IMG/VR virus record: IMGVR_UViG_3300012964_000041
Coordinates: 1-30,945 of that record
DNA from: a virus
Strand: one strand, 5' to 3'
Length of the DNA stretch: 30,945 nt
The translations under genes were made by a program, and so were the position numbers. Shown here piece by piece: positions 1 through 7,939 of this stretch (positions within the stretch are counted from its first letter, which is position 1; every line of letters starts with the position of its first letter). The notes under the pieces are model-generated. The model did not search any database. It had not been told where the DNA came from and saw only the letters and a program-made list of their open reading frames with translations.

Positions 1-1233
1 CAGGTTATGCTGAGGTGTTGCCGCGCCGCCCATGATGCGAGACCCTGTCGGAATACGGTATTCACCCGCTTGATTGGTGATTGTGGCGGTCCAGTTGAAG
101 AAGTTGCCAACGTCGCACCATTTCACAAGCAATGGATCGTGGTATACGCCTATGGACGCTATTTGCGTTGAGCCCCAGGATATTAGGATTTGCTGCGCGA
201 TTGAGACGAACGCGCCTGAATTGTACACTGGCCCAGTCGCGATGATGGAGGCGTTCTTAAAGCCTGACGCTGGCCCCCAGTAGAAAATCCCATCATTCTC
301 GGCGTTCGCTATGAGAAGTTCGCCCCAATTATCCAGGCTCCAGTCTGTAGCCGTCAGGTTCACGCCGGTTTGCCCGGTTATGGCCGTGCCCGTGCCATAT
401 CCGCCCGTGCCATATGTCCCCGTGCCATATCCGCCGCTTGTCGCCTGCGGCCCGATGGCGATGTAATATTTGAACCCAGCCTGGCCCCCGTTCATGGGCG
501 TCGGCCCTGCGGATGAAGACGCCTCATGCGTGGCCGTCAGGACGACGTTATCAACGTCCGTAACGGTTTGGACGATGTAGCGCCCCTGGATCGTCAGCCC
601 GCCGACTGTCGTCGCCAGCGGCAGGATAACGTCCCCGCCCACGCTGAGACCGTGCGCGACAAGATGCATGGTGAAGTTGGCCGAGCCGCTTGTCGTCGTG
701 AAACCCGGAATGGAGCCGCCGGGCGCGACGACAGTTGCGGAGGCGGGTTTGCTGGCGGCTATCTGATAGCTCGTGGGCGTGATGTTCGCCATAACCGGAT
801 AGGCCCCTGACAGGATAAGCCCACCGACAGAAACAGGCGTGTTGAGAAAGACCACATCATACGTCGTAATGTTGGTTATAGTCGTGTCTGTTATTGTGAC
901 TAAATTGGAACCTAGCGTGGTTGCAAAGTTCACGGCAGAGTCTGTTACAAGTATTTGCGGTGTTATATCCGAGTAAACACCGTTCGTAATGTCGTCCAGT
1001 TCCGCAGTTGTACCAATCGTCAGGCGTTTGTTTTCCGCCAAGTCTTGGTACGTGTGCATAAATTTCGGGATGCCGTCGATGTTGACGGAGACATAGCGCA
1101 CCCAGCCGCCCAGTTTTTGGAACATGCCGTCTTTAAAGCGTCCGGCGTCCATGGCTGAATACCCGCCCATATTGAGCGTGGGCGTCTTTTCGGCGTTCAT
1201 GCCTGGAATGAGCTGTACGGCCTGCCACGGCAT
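1..1233 (-). CDS. P22 gp10-like packaged-DNA stabilisation / tail neck protein (3' end cut by window)
   Basis: The minus-strand frame opens at an ATG at 1233 and stays open through base 1 (411 codons), so the C-terminus lies outside the window. It starts 2 bp after the stop of the adaptor gene. The N-terminus reads MPWQAVQLIPGMNAEKTP, followed by GRFKDGMFQKLGGWVRY. Near residues 355-400 it has KWCDVGNFFNWTATITNQAG followed by EYRIPTGSRIMGG. These are features I associate with the short-tailed-phage stabilisation protein family (P22 gp10-like), which plugs the neck after packaging and links to the tail. A glycine/tyrosine-rich loop with repeated YGTG units is encoded near 385-440. Position next to an SU10-type adaptor supports a neck role. 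The family call is from remembered motifs and was not searched. Confidence 0.72.
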   Translation of the reverse strand, partial: MPWQAVQLIPGMNAEKTPTLNMGGYSAMDAGRFKDGMFQKLGGWVRYVSVNIDGIPKFMHTYQDLAENKRLTIGTTAELDDITNGVYSDITPQILVTDSAVNFATTLGSNLVTITDTTITNITTYDVVFLNTPVSVGGLILSGAYPVMANITPTSYQIAASKPASATVVAPGGSIPGFTTTSGSANFTMHLVAHGLSVGGDVILPLATTVGGLTIQGRYIVQTVTDVDNVVLTATHEASSSAGPTPMNGGQAGFKYYIAIGPQATSGGYGTGTYGTGGYGTGTAITGQTGVNLTATDWSLDNWGELLIANAENDGIFYWGPASGFKNASIIATGPVYNSGAFVSIAQQILISWGSTQIASIGVYHDPLLVKWCDVGNFFNWTATITNQAGEYRIPTGSRIMGGAATPQHNL

Positions 1234-1235
1234 GT

Positions 1236-1934
1236 TTAACCTCGTTCCGGTTGCGCCTGCACGGGCGATTTGGCCGTCCAGCTCGACGATCCATACTTCT
1301 TGCGCGCCTCTTCCCGGCTCGCGCTCTGGAGGCGGGTTTGAAACATCTGTTCCCAGGATACCGCCATTTTCGGCTCGTCCGCCTGTGCGCCGTAATTCTT
1401 CATATACCCCGCAGCCGCGACCATTGCGGCGGCGAAGAACACATCCGACAGGTAGAGCGACAGGAAGGACGTTGGGTTGCCCGCTGAAAGGGCATTAGGA
1501 CGTATCGTGCCAATCACCTCCACCGCCATGATCGCGCCCGGCGCCGGGCCGAACAAGAGAGTCTGGTCCGTCAGCATGGCGTACATGCTGGGATAATCCG
1601 CGCTTGATCCGGCAATCTCGGATGGCCAAAAGGCGTCCATGGCCTCCCGCGACACAGCGGCGAGTGGGACTCGCGTGGAAGCGGGGAACACATTCACGCC
1701 TTCCACGACGACGAAGCGGCCAAGGGACGAGGGGAGGGCGAAGTCACGGCTATTGGCGACTGTAACGCCCGTGTTGTCGCGCACGATCGTGCCCAGCAAA
1801 TCCAGCTCGCGGTAGCAGCGTTGTTCCGCGTCGTCAATGATCTGCGGGAGGGCGCTCGCCAGATCCGCGTCAGTCTCTGGCACAACCATTTCGACTGCGA
1901 GCGCCGTGATAAATGTTGAATATGTGTAGCTCAT
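1236..1934 (-). CDS. SU10-type head-tail adaptor protein
   Basis: A 232-residue protein. It has a helical start (YSTFITALAVEMVVPETD, then ALPQIIDDAEQRCYRELDLL), a beta-rich middle, and a helical C-terminus. The helical end contains YLSDVFFAAAMVAAAGYMKN and WEQMFQTRLQSASREEARKK, with a polar tail. This pattern matches the adaptor family of short-tailed phages (SU10 adaptor, functional equivalent of P22 gp4), which forms a ring beneath the portal. The ATG overlaps the stop of the zinc-ribbon gene by 4 bp, and the gp10-like gene follows after 2 bp, so the three are probably translated together. A divergent second adaptor-like protein is encoded at 6189-6881. Confidence 0.75.
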   Translation of the reverse strand: MSYTYSTFITALAVEMVVPETDADLASALPQIIDDAEQRCYRELDLLGTIVRDNTGVTVANSRDFALPSSLGRFVVVEGVNVFPASTRVPLAAVSREAMDAFWPSEIAGSSADYPSMYAMLTDQTLLFGPAPGAIMAVEVIGTIRPNALSAGNPTSFLSLYLSDVFFAAAMVAAAGYMKNYGAQADEPKMAVSWEQMFQTRLQSASREEARKKYGSSSWTAKSPVQAQPERG

Positions 1935-2284
1935 TGCGAACCCCCGAGCGGGGCGTCTGCCATGGGAGACCCGCCCAACAGATAGGAGACGCCCTGGATT
2001 GCAGGCGGGTAACCCCCTGCCTCATCAATGCTGTAGAATTCCGGGCGCGCGTTGAACACAGGCTGCGGGTCTGGCGGAAGGAAGAGCGCTTTCAGGAACA
2101 CGGACGGATCATCCCGGCAAGTCTTGCACACGAGAATTTTTAGGTTCGTCAAGCCGCCGGGCGTGTACTGGAATTGCCAGCGGAGCGTCGAGAGAGTGTG
2201 TTGCCGCCCGCAACGGTCGCAGATCCCGCGCGCCTCCGGGTTGCGCGGGTCAATGTCAACCCTGGTGAAGAACCGCCGCGTCAT
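1931..2284 (-). CDS. small zinc-ribbon phage protein (paralogue A)
   Basis: A 117-residue protein with two CxxC knuckles, C22/C25 (ICDRCG) and C53/C56 (LVCKTCRD), separated by WQFQY. This is the layout of a four-cysteine zinc ribbon. The C-terminal third is proline-rich (FLPPDPQPVFNARPEFYSID) and ends in a glycine-rich YLLGGSPMADAPLGGSQ. A close paralogue at 5839-6192 has the same length, identical cysteine positions and the same C-terminal motif. The gene starts 1 bp after the tailspike stop and overlaps the adaptor start by 4 bp. Position suggests a neck or appendage accessory role, but the function is unknown. Confidence 0.7.
   Translation of the reverse strand: MTRRFFTRVDIDPRNPEARGICDRCGRQHTLSTLRWQFQYTPGGLTNLKILVCKTCRDDPSVFLKALFLPPDPQPVFNARPEFYSIDEAGGYPPAIQGVSYLLGGSPMADAPLGGSQ
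2019..2049. repeat. 31-bp direct repeat, copy 1 (within zinc-ribbon paralogue A)
   Basis: This 31-bp segment is identical to 5927-5957 in the second zinc-ribbon gene and encodes the conserved PEFYSIDEAG region. Flanking sequence is similar but not identical, so it reflects gene duplication with strong local conservation or recent recombination. Confidence 0.85.
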
Positions 2285-2285
2285 G

Positions 2286-4544
2286 TCAGTAGCCTATACA
2301 ACTAAAGGACACAACGTCAGCGTTAGCCATGGTCCCCGTGAATGTTACTGACGCGGTCGTCGTCGCGGTTTGATTCATGAGGTTTGCGGGGGTGGTTCGG
2401 TTGTGCGCCGTGCAGGAAAACCCGTGCGAGACAGTCGTCGCAAACGTGAGAACAACGGTTCCACCGGCGCATGCCCCCGAAGCGGTAAAGGTTCCTGCGG
2501 ACGTTCCTCCGGTTTGCGTGGCGATGGCGCATGTTCCTGTTGGCGTCGGAAGCGCCCCGGTGGAAACCAGAACATTCGATGCCATCTTAGGCCCCTGGAA
2601 TGTTCCACCGAAGTTTATGTTTGTCTCCCCAGTAGACGGAACGTTTCCAACCATTTGTTGCTGTGCAGATATTGTTCCTGCAAAGTTCATTCCGCCAGTG
2701 ACATTGTAAGATACGTCATTTGCTACGATATTTGCCAATGTGACAGTGCCACCACTTATAAATTCAATACCGTATTTCTGGTTGTTGTATAGAACTCCTG
2801 ATACCTTACCAAACCTATTTCCTACCAGACTAATATTGTCAGCATTCGTAGCTGCAAATCCGTCGTATAATCCTGATCCCGCGAGAGAGCAGTGCGTGCC
2901 GACCGAACCGACCACGGATATCTCTCCGCCCTCGACAAAATAGCAGTGCTTCTGGTTATTCTGACTGCGGTGAGATGAGAAGCTGGTTTCGCTGATAGTC
3001 CCCGTTGACCCGAGATGAACCCCATGCCCTTGCATTGACGCCGTCCACGAGTCAGTGAAAAACGCGCCAACAACCTCCCCACCGGCGGCCGGATTTATGT
3101 AAATCCCATCTCCAGACGAAGTGTCAAACGCAACGCCACTAAAAAAGATCCACTTAACGGATTGCCCGTTCTGGGGGTCAATTAGCATTCCCGTCCCACA
3201 ATGGATGAAATCACTATTGAGGCCGAGCAATCCCCCATTCTGAGTGACCTCAATGCAAGCGCGTGGCTGAGGGTCTGTGCTATCTGCTATAACGCCAACA
3301 AAATATTGATCGTTGGCGGCTGGATACAACAATACTACGCCATATGTTGGCGCCGTATTCCGAATGTTAGCATTAGTAACGCGTACTCCGTTATTGGATA
3401 GGCTCATGCCGTTGAACATCCTATACATATGGATGTTATCTATGGTCATGTTGGGGCCGCCAAGCGCGTTTATACCGGCTCCGCCTGTGCGCATGAACGC
3501 GCTTGAAATATTAATATCTGATATATTCGTTAACCCAGGGCTTCCGCTTCCCTGCCATAACACATCTGAAGACGGAGAGACCGGGTTTATGAAGGTGTTT
3601 CCCCAGCCAGCCCCCGTTATCTTGTTTGGCGCCGAACCAATGGCTATTCTGTCGCTGGTATTGTACGTCCCTTTCGGAATATATACATGACCTCCCGCGG
3701 GCCAAACCGACCCGATTGCATGCGTTATTGCGGACGTGTCGTCATGCGCCGCCAACTGTGCGGTTGCCGCCGTCGTAGCGGTTGCCGCCAATGTGAGCGT
3801 CGTTGTTCCACCCCCCGCATTGATCGTTGTCACGAGCCAGTCAGCCGCCTGCGTCGCTGGCGGCGTCGATCCCAGCCAGTCCGGCGCAGTGGTCGCGGCA
3901 TAGCCGTGATCGTCCCATGAGACGACAGGGGCGCCATGAAACGTTCCGGGCAGCAATGCACGGAGAGACAGCGAGCCCGCAATATTGCCCCACACCGCGC
4001 ATCCCGCGGGCGCTGTGCCAGTCGGCGCCGTCCAGCTAACCGTGTTGTAATTTGTGGTGTTCAGCGTGGCGTTGCCGGTCGTGGTTGCCACAGTCGTGAG
4101 CGCGGCGTCGATGCCGCCGGAGTTATCGAAGCAACTCACCGTGTACGTGTAAGTGGTGGTTCCCGGTGTGCCCACATTGGCAACACCTAGGCCCGTGGGC
4201 GGGTTGAGGGCGTAGGCCGCGCCCGCGTGGTTGACGCGAACGCCCTGGCCGTTCACAAAGTCGATCGCTCCCGCCAGCGTGAGCGTCGCTGATCCCGCAG
4301 ATATCGTTCCTGTGGTGCTTGTGCTCGACCCGGACGCCCCGAAGTCCTTGACGCTGATGGGGCCGTCCTTGATATGCGCATCGATCATACGCTGGATGGC
4401 GCCAGAGCCCGTCGCCGTAAAAGTGACGTCCGTTGTAGCAGGGGCTGAAAACGTCCCATCGTCTCGGTTGAACGTGTGCTGGGCCAATGCTTGGGATGAT
4501 GCCAGCACGGCGATAAGTGCAAGAATATTTCTCGTAAACATCAT
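2286..4544 (-). CDS. tailspike-like protein: signal peptide, inserted domains, pectin-lyase-type beta-helix
   Basis: A 752-residue protein. Residues 1-21 look like a Sec signal peptide: basic start MMFTRN, hydrophobic core ILALIAVLASS, and an ALA cleavage site followed by Gln. VKDFGA at 65-70 and DDTSAITHAI at 268-277 are the two halves of the usual entry to a Pectate_lyase_3 beta-helix. They are separated here by about 200 residues, including an Fn3-like stretch (about 114-215). The helix then runs to about residue 650, with PAGGHVYIPKGTYNT and many Asn/Gly turns. The C-terminal 95 residues form a Cys/Thr-rich beta domain ending VVSFSCIGY. The likely role is binding or degrading a surface polysaccharide; catalytic residues cannot be named. 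The DNA for the helix (about 2700-3600) is visibly more AT-rich than both ends. The ATG overlaps the stop of the fibre-like gene by 4 bp. Confidence 0.75.
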   Translation of the reverse strand: MMFTRNILALIAVLASSQALAQHTFNRDDGTFSAPATTDVTFTATGSGAIQRMIDAHIKDGPISVKDFGASGSSTSTTGTISAGSATLTLAGAIDFVNGQGVRVNHAGAAYALNPPTGLGVANVGTPGTTTYTYTVSCFDNSGGIDAALTTVATTTGNATLNTTNYNTVSWTAPTGTAPAGCAVWGNIAGSLSLRALLPGTFHGAPVVSWDDHGYAATTAPDWLGSTPPATQAADWLVTTINAGGGTTTLTLAATATTAATAQLAAHDDTSAITHAIGSVWPAGGHVYIPKGTYNTSDRIAIGSAPNKITGAGWGNTFINPVSPSSDVLWQGSGSPGLTNISDINISSAFMRTGGAGINALGGPNMTIDNIHMYRMFNGMSLSNNGVRVTNANIRNTAPTYGVVLLYPAANDQYFVGVIADSTDPQPRACIEVTQNGGLLGLNSDFIHCGTGMLIDPQNGQSVKWIFFSGVAFDTSSGDGIYINPAAGGEVVGAFFTDSWTASMQGHGVHLGSTGTISETSFSSHRSQNNQKHCYFVEGGEISVVGSVGTHCSLAGSGLYDGFAATNADNISLVGNRFGKVSGVLYNNQKYGIEFISGGTVTLANIVANDVSYNVTGGMNFAGTISAQQQMVGNVPSTGETNINFGGTFQGPKMASNVLVSTGALPTPTGTCAIATQTGGTSAGTFTASGACAGGTVVLTFATTVSHGFSCTAHNRTTPANLMNQTATTTASVTFTGTMANADVVSFSCIGY

Positions 4545-5842
4545 ACAATCTCGTAGCTATATGTTCTATCTGGGTAGGCGTTCTCGGGATGGTATACCGT
4601 GAATGAACCATTACCAGGAATGACGTACAGGCTCGCGTAACTGTTTGCCGCGTGCAGTGTCGTTGATGTCAGGTTGATATGACTTGATATGGTGCAGTGA
4701 GCATCGGTGACTACTGTGGACGTGGCCGGGCTTGCCGCAAGCGTTACGGCCCCTGTGGCGGGGTATGTTTGCCAGGATGGATCAGCGCCCGGCCCGTTTG
4801 TTCTGAGCACCTGCCCGGCGGTCCCTGGAGCGAGCAGCAACCATTCTGTGGCGCCCCGATACAGGATGTCTCCGCGCCCCGGCGTGGCGGAGACCGAAAC
4901 TTCACCGGGAGTGACATAACCGTAGAGATTCCACGTCCATTCATTCGGATTGACCTTCGTCAGGACGCCCCGTGAGTAGAGGGCCGGGAACGTCAACGGC
5001 GCTCCGGCATCGATCGCCACCCCCGCTTCACCAACAAGCGTGACGTCATTCGCCCCGAAGCGCATCAGCTCCGTTTGGAATCCCACGGGGAGCGGGTCTG
5101 TCGCGTCGGCCGGGACTGTGATCGTGCGGACGCCCGCCGAACTGTCCATATAGAGCAGTGATCCACCGTGGATGACGCCTATCTGGACGCTCGACGCCTT
5201 GTAGCGGAGCGGCTTCAGAACCGGATCGACTTCGACGATCCAGTTGTGCGCGCTTATGCAACGATAGACGTAGAATGCGTATTGCACTCCGAAGCTGTGG
5301 TTTTGCCCGTAGGGGCCGATTGCGCCACCCGCTCCCGCGTTCACCGTGACCGTGCTTGTTGATACGAGATCCGCCATGTAAACCGCCACCGCGTCACCCG
5401 CCACAGCCGTAGGGGGCAGGGCGATGGAGACGGGGGCGGTTTGCCCGGTGACGACATAGAGCGTCTTGGACACAGCCGTCACGACAGACGCAGGGGTCGT
5501 GACGATTGACCAACTTCCAGGCGTCAGCGTGGGCGTCGTCAGGTCTTCGGCGCGAGGCGTGAGCGTGACGATCGATGCGCCGCTGAGGGCCAGGATGGCG
5601 CCCGTTGTCGAGCCCGTCATAAGGCGCGTCATGCTTGTTGTCGGCCCGGTGATCGTCACCACGCCCACGCCGTACTCGTGCTGGTTTTGGTCCGATATGG
5701 AGTAGCTCACGAGGTCGCCGCTCGCCACACCAGCCGCCACGAACGTGCGATAGCCGGACGTGGCGGCGACAAGGATGGCCGGACCAGTCCCCACGGTCGA
5801 GCAAACCATCTGCGCCAGGTTGAACAGTTTCGCCGCCATCAT
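4541..5842 (-). CDS. tail fibre-like / appendage protein
   Basis: A 433-residue protein. Residues 1-100 form a module I recognise from many phage fibre or appendage proteins: GYRTFVAAGVASGDLVSYSI, then MTRLMTGSTTGAILALSG, then VTLTPRAEDL. It is usually the part that attaches to the virion. The remainder is beta-rich and Gly/Thr/Val-rich, with TPGRGDILYRGATEWLLLAP near 310-330, a common fibre-tip motif. The protein ends in a short aromatic stretch (YPDRTYSYEIV). It overlaps the preceding zinc-ribbon gene and the following tailspike gene by 4 bp each. It could be the adaptor on which the tailspike is mounted. The fibre class is fairly sure; partner and receptor are unknown. Confidence 0.65.
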   Translation of the reverse strand: MMAAKLFNLAQMVCSTVGTGPAILVAATSGYRTFVAAGVASGDLVSYSISDQNQHEYGVGVVTITGPTTSMTRLMTGSTTGAILALSGASIVTLTPRAEDLTTPTLTPGSWSIVTTPASVVTAVSKTLYVVTGQTAPVSIALPPTAVAGDAVAVYMADLVSTSTVTVNAGAGGAIGPYGQNHSFGVQYAFYVYRCISAHNWIVEVDPVLKPLRYKASSVQIGVIHGGSLLYMDSSAGVRTITVPADATDPLPVGFQTELMRFGANDVTLVGEAGVAIDAGAPLTFPALYSRGVLTKVNPNEWTWNLYGYVTPGEVSVSATPGRGDILYRGATEWLLLAPGTAGQVLRTNGPGADPSWQTYPATGAVTLAASPATSTVVTDAHCTISSHINLTSTTLHAANSYASLYVIPGNGSFTVYHPENAYPDRTYSYEIV

Positions 5843-6192
5843 GAACCCCCGAGCGGAACGTTGGCCAAGGGCGAGCCGCCCAACAGATAGGAAACCCCCG
5901 CGACCGGCGCGGGCGGGTAACTCCCCGCCTCATCAATGCTGTAGAATTCCGGGCGCGGGTTAAACACCGGCGTTGGGTCCGGCGGGAGAATGATCGTTCG
6001 GAGGAATTGAGACGGTCTGTCGCGGCAATTCTCGCACACGAGAATGCGCTTGTTCTGAAGACCGGCGCCCTGGTACTGGAATTGCCAGGCTAGATCATGA
6101 TGATTGAACAGAAAGCCACACCTGTCGCACACCGCGAACGGGCGGGGGCTATCTGGATCAACCCGCGCTCTCCCGCGTGGACGATAGCTCAT
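5839..6192 (-). CDS. small zinc-ribbon phage protein (paralogue B)
   Basis: A 117-residue paralogue of the protein at 1931-2284. The cysteine pairs are at the same positions, C22/C25 (VCDRCG) and C53/C56 (LVCENCRD). Both share WQFQY, the FNPRPEFYSIDEAG region, and a YLLGGSPLANVPLGGS end. The N-termini differ (SYRPRGRARVDPDSPRP here). It overlaps the adaptor-like gene upstream and the fibre-like gene downstream by 4 bp each. The two paralogues bracket the fibre and tailspike genes, so duplication may have accompanied insertion or exchange of the appendage genes. Biochemical role unknown. Confidence 0.7.
   Translation of the reverse strand: MSYRPRGRARVDPDSPRPFAVCDRCGFLFNHHDLAWQFQYQGAGLQNKRILVCENCRDRPSQFLRTIILPPDPTPVFNPRPEFYSIDEAGSYPPAPVAGVSYLLGGSPLANVPLGGS
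5927..5957. repeat. 31-bp direct repeat, copy 2 (within zinc-ribbon paralogue B)
   Basis: Identical over 31 bp to 2019-2049, about 3.9 kb away in the same orientation. The pair flanks the fibre and tailspike genes and could serve as a recombination point for swapping them. Confidence 0.85.
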
Positions 6193-6881
6193 CTGAAATA
6201 ACCCACAAGACTAGGCGAAATGTAAATATTTACCGCTTCTTGATCTTGCTCAGCCGCCAAGATAAATTTCTTCTCGTATTGGTCTTCAAGGAGCGCAAAT
6301 CTATCAGGCGCATAGATTAAAGCCAGACGTGAGGCCAGTCCAAACGTGAATGCGTCCAAAAATCGGTAAGGCGTATCAAGCGTTTGACCACCTGCAACGT
6401 TGATGTCCTGCATCTGGCGGAATGTCTGAAGTTGCAGCGTGTATGCAAAACTGGCGTCCGGCGTCAGATAGACTGTCAGCGTTGGTTGCGGACTGGTCAG
6501 CGTGAGCGCGAACGAGCTGGGAAAACCCTGTTGCGCTTTGTTCGGAATCGCCGCGTACTCGCTCGCTGATATGCGCCCGAGTACGCGGCCAGTCACAACG
6601 GCCCCCGTGGACGTCTCAATGTACGCCACGGCGACAGAGACCGTTCGTGGCGTAAGCAGATAGCCCGATTGACCGGGTATCAGAGGGATGGACTGCGTCT
6701 CAAGGCCCCATTGATTGGGGTTTCGATTGGTGAAGTCCACCATCAACAGGTTGGCTTGAGTACTCGCATCGGCAATATGCTCCATGACAACTTGAGTTCG
6801 TCTCAATCCACACAGCGAAAACGCCGCTATAAACACGTCACTCGCGGCCGGATTGAAATTATACGTGTTGGACGTTGTCAT
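6189..6881 (-). CDS. putative neck / head-tail adaptor protein (second adaptor-like gene)
   Basis: A 230-residue protein. The N-terminal helix region (FNPAASDVFIAAFSLCGLRR, then IADASTQANLLMVDF) resembles the start of adaptor and connector proteins. A beta-rich middle includes LETQSIPLIPGQSGYLLTPR. The C-terminal part has DTPYRFLDAFTFGLASRLAL and IYAPDRFALLEDQYEKKF, then ILAAEQDQEAVNIYISPS. This fold order (helices, sheet, helices) and the DAFTFGLASRLAL...P.R motif recur in phage genes placed next to portal or neck proteins. A tail-accessory or adaptor role is inferred from this and from position; the exact family is not certain. The stop overlaps the ATG of the zinc-ribbon gene by 4 bp. Confidence 0.55.
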   Translation of the reverse strand: MTTSNTYNFNPAASDVFIAAFSLCGLRRTQVVMEHIADASTQANLLMVDFTNRNPNQWGLETQSIPLIPGQSGYLLTPRTVSVAVAYIETSTGAVVTGRVLGRISASEYAAIPNKAQQGFPSSFALTLTSPQPTLTVYLTPDASFAYTLQLQTFRQMQDINVAGGQTLDTPYRFLDAFTFGLASRLALIYAPDRFALLEDQYEKKFILAAEQDQEAVNIYISPSLVGYFR

Positions 6882-6893
6882 GGAGCCTCTTAA

Positions 6894-7397
6894 TTACACG
6901 ATAGAAATGCGCTGGCGGTTCATATGCAACCGGGTGGCGCTAATGGCGTAACCAACAGGCTGCACCACGTTCGTTGGCGTTGCGGGCGGGGTTGCAGTGA
7001 TCGCCCCCGCTGTCCCGGCGTCAAGATAGTACTCCGCTCCGATCGTCAAACCGGACTTAGCGGTGTTTTCCCCCTGAAGATACACGGTCACCGGGTTGCC
7101 GCTCGTCCCGCCCACAAGGCAAAAGCCCTGAGCGATGGTTCCGACAGCGTCGGCCTTGGCCAGCTCGGCCACGCCAGCGGCGGTCAGGTACACGAAGTCC
7201 CCATTGGCGATGGTGGTCGTTCCAACGTTGACGATAACCGTAGCGGTTGCGCCATCCGGGAACATGGAGGCGTCGATAAGGCCGGTCGTGTCAGCAAGAG
7301 CCACGATCTTACCGGCGTTGCCCGCGCCGCCAACCTGGACGGCGGACGTGCCGGTGAGGACACCGCTCGTTAGGGCAATGTATTTATCTGCGGCCAT
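6894..7397 (-). CDS. small beta-rich virion protein (decoration- or fibre-tip-like)
   Basis: A 167-residue Gly/Ala/Thr-rich protein with no charged clusters. An AAGGAG ribosome site stands 9 bp before the ATG, supporting this start. The C-terminal half (NGDFVYLTAAGVAEL; then YLQGENTAKSGLTIGAEYYL; then PTNVVQPVGYAISATRLHM) is a compact beta module common in phage decoration and appendage proteins. The next gene upstream ends in a module with the same spacing of GL, Y/W-L, P and LG/VG residues. Exact role unknown; a virion surface protein is the best guess. Confidence 0.55.
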   Translation of the reverse strand: MAADKYIALTSGVLTGTSAVQVGGAGNAGKIVALADTTGLIDASMFPDGATATVIVNVGTTTIANGDFVYLTAAGVAELAKADAVGTIAQGFCLVGGTSGNPVTVYLQGENTAKSGLTIGAEYYLDAGTAGAITATPPATPTNVVQPVGYAISATRLHMNRQRISIV

Positions 7398-7415
7398 AGT
7401 GTGTCGCTCCTTGTT

Positions 7416-7928
7416 TTATATGATTATCGGTTGCCCGATATCTATGTACATCCTGGAACTGTTACTAACCCAGCCGAGACTTACAAACACCCCTGTTGTC
7501 GGCAAAACCTGCGTGATCGTGCCTGTGGCCCCAAGCCACATGTGCCCCGGTAGTAGTCCGCTCGTCACGGCTATTTCACCGTGACCAATTATCTCCACAT
7601 TCGTAGAGATTGCGTTGTCATCCACTGTCATCCCAAGTATTGTACTGCATTTGGTGATGTCAGTTGGATCTGCTTTCATGCATGTTACACCGTCAACATC
7701 ATAAACGATGCGGAAATGCTCGATGTGTTCCCCTGCGATACGGTATGACGCGAGGTCGTTCCCGATAATTAGCGGGAATGATCCGGTTGCCCCCGTAACG
7801 TACATGACTCCTGTCGGCGTGCCGTTGCTGTCCACGATTTCGATAAATCCGCCCGACAGAGAGGTTCCCGCTCCGGCGGCCAGCTCGGCCGCTGTCATGC
7901 GGTAAACGACTGGATAACCCGTGTTCAT
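7416..7928 (-). CDS. small beta-rich virion protein sharing a C-terminal module with its neighbour
   Basis: The start is taken at the ATG at 7928 (MNTGYPVVYRMTAAELAAGA) because AGGGAGG lies just upstream. The frame remains open further 5' but that part is an overlap with the previous gene. The 170-residue product is beta-rich. Its C-terminus (SGLLPGHMWLGATGTITQVL, then TGVFVSLGWVSNSSRMYIDI, then GQPIII) aligns by eye with the end of the 167-residue protein downstream. TGYPVVYRMTAAELAAG looks like a virion attachment or fibre N-terminus, but I do not recognise a named family. Confidence 0.5.
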   Translation of the reverse strand: MNTGYPVVYRMTAAELAAGAGTSLSGGFIEIVDSNGTPTGVMYVTGATGSFPLIIGNDLASYRIAGEHIEHFRIVYDVDGVTCMKADPTDITKCSTILGMTVDDNAISTNVEIIGHGEIAVTSGLLPGHMWLGATGTITQVLPTTGVFVSLGWVSNSSRMYIDIGQPIII

Positions 7929-7939
7929 GGCGCCCTCCC

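Noticed and set aside
2377-2709. Plus-strand frames opposite the tailspike, fibre and capsid genes
   Set aside because: They are antisense shadows of supported minus-strand genes, without ribosome sites or recognisable products.
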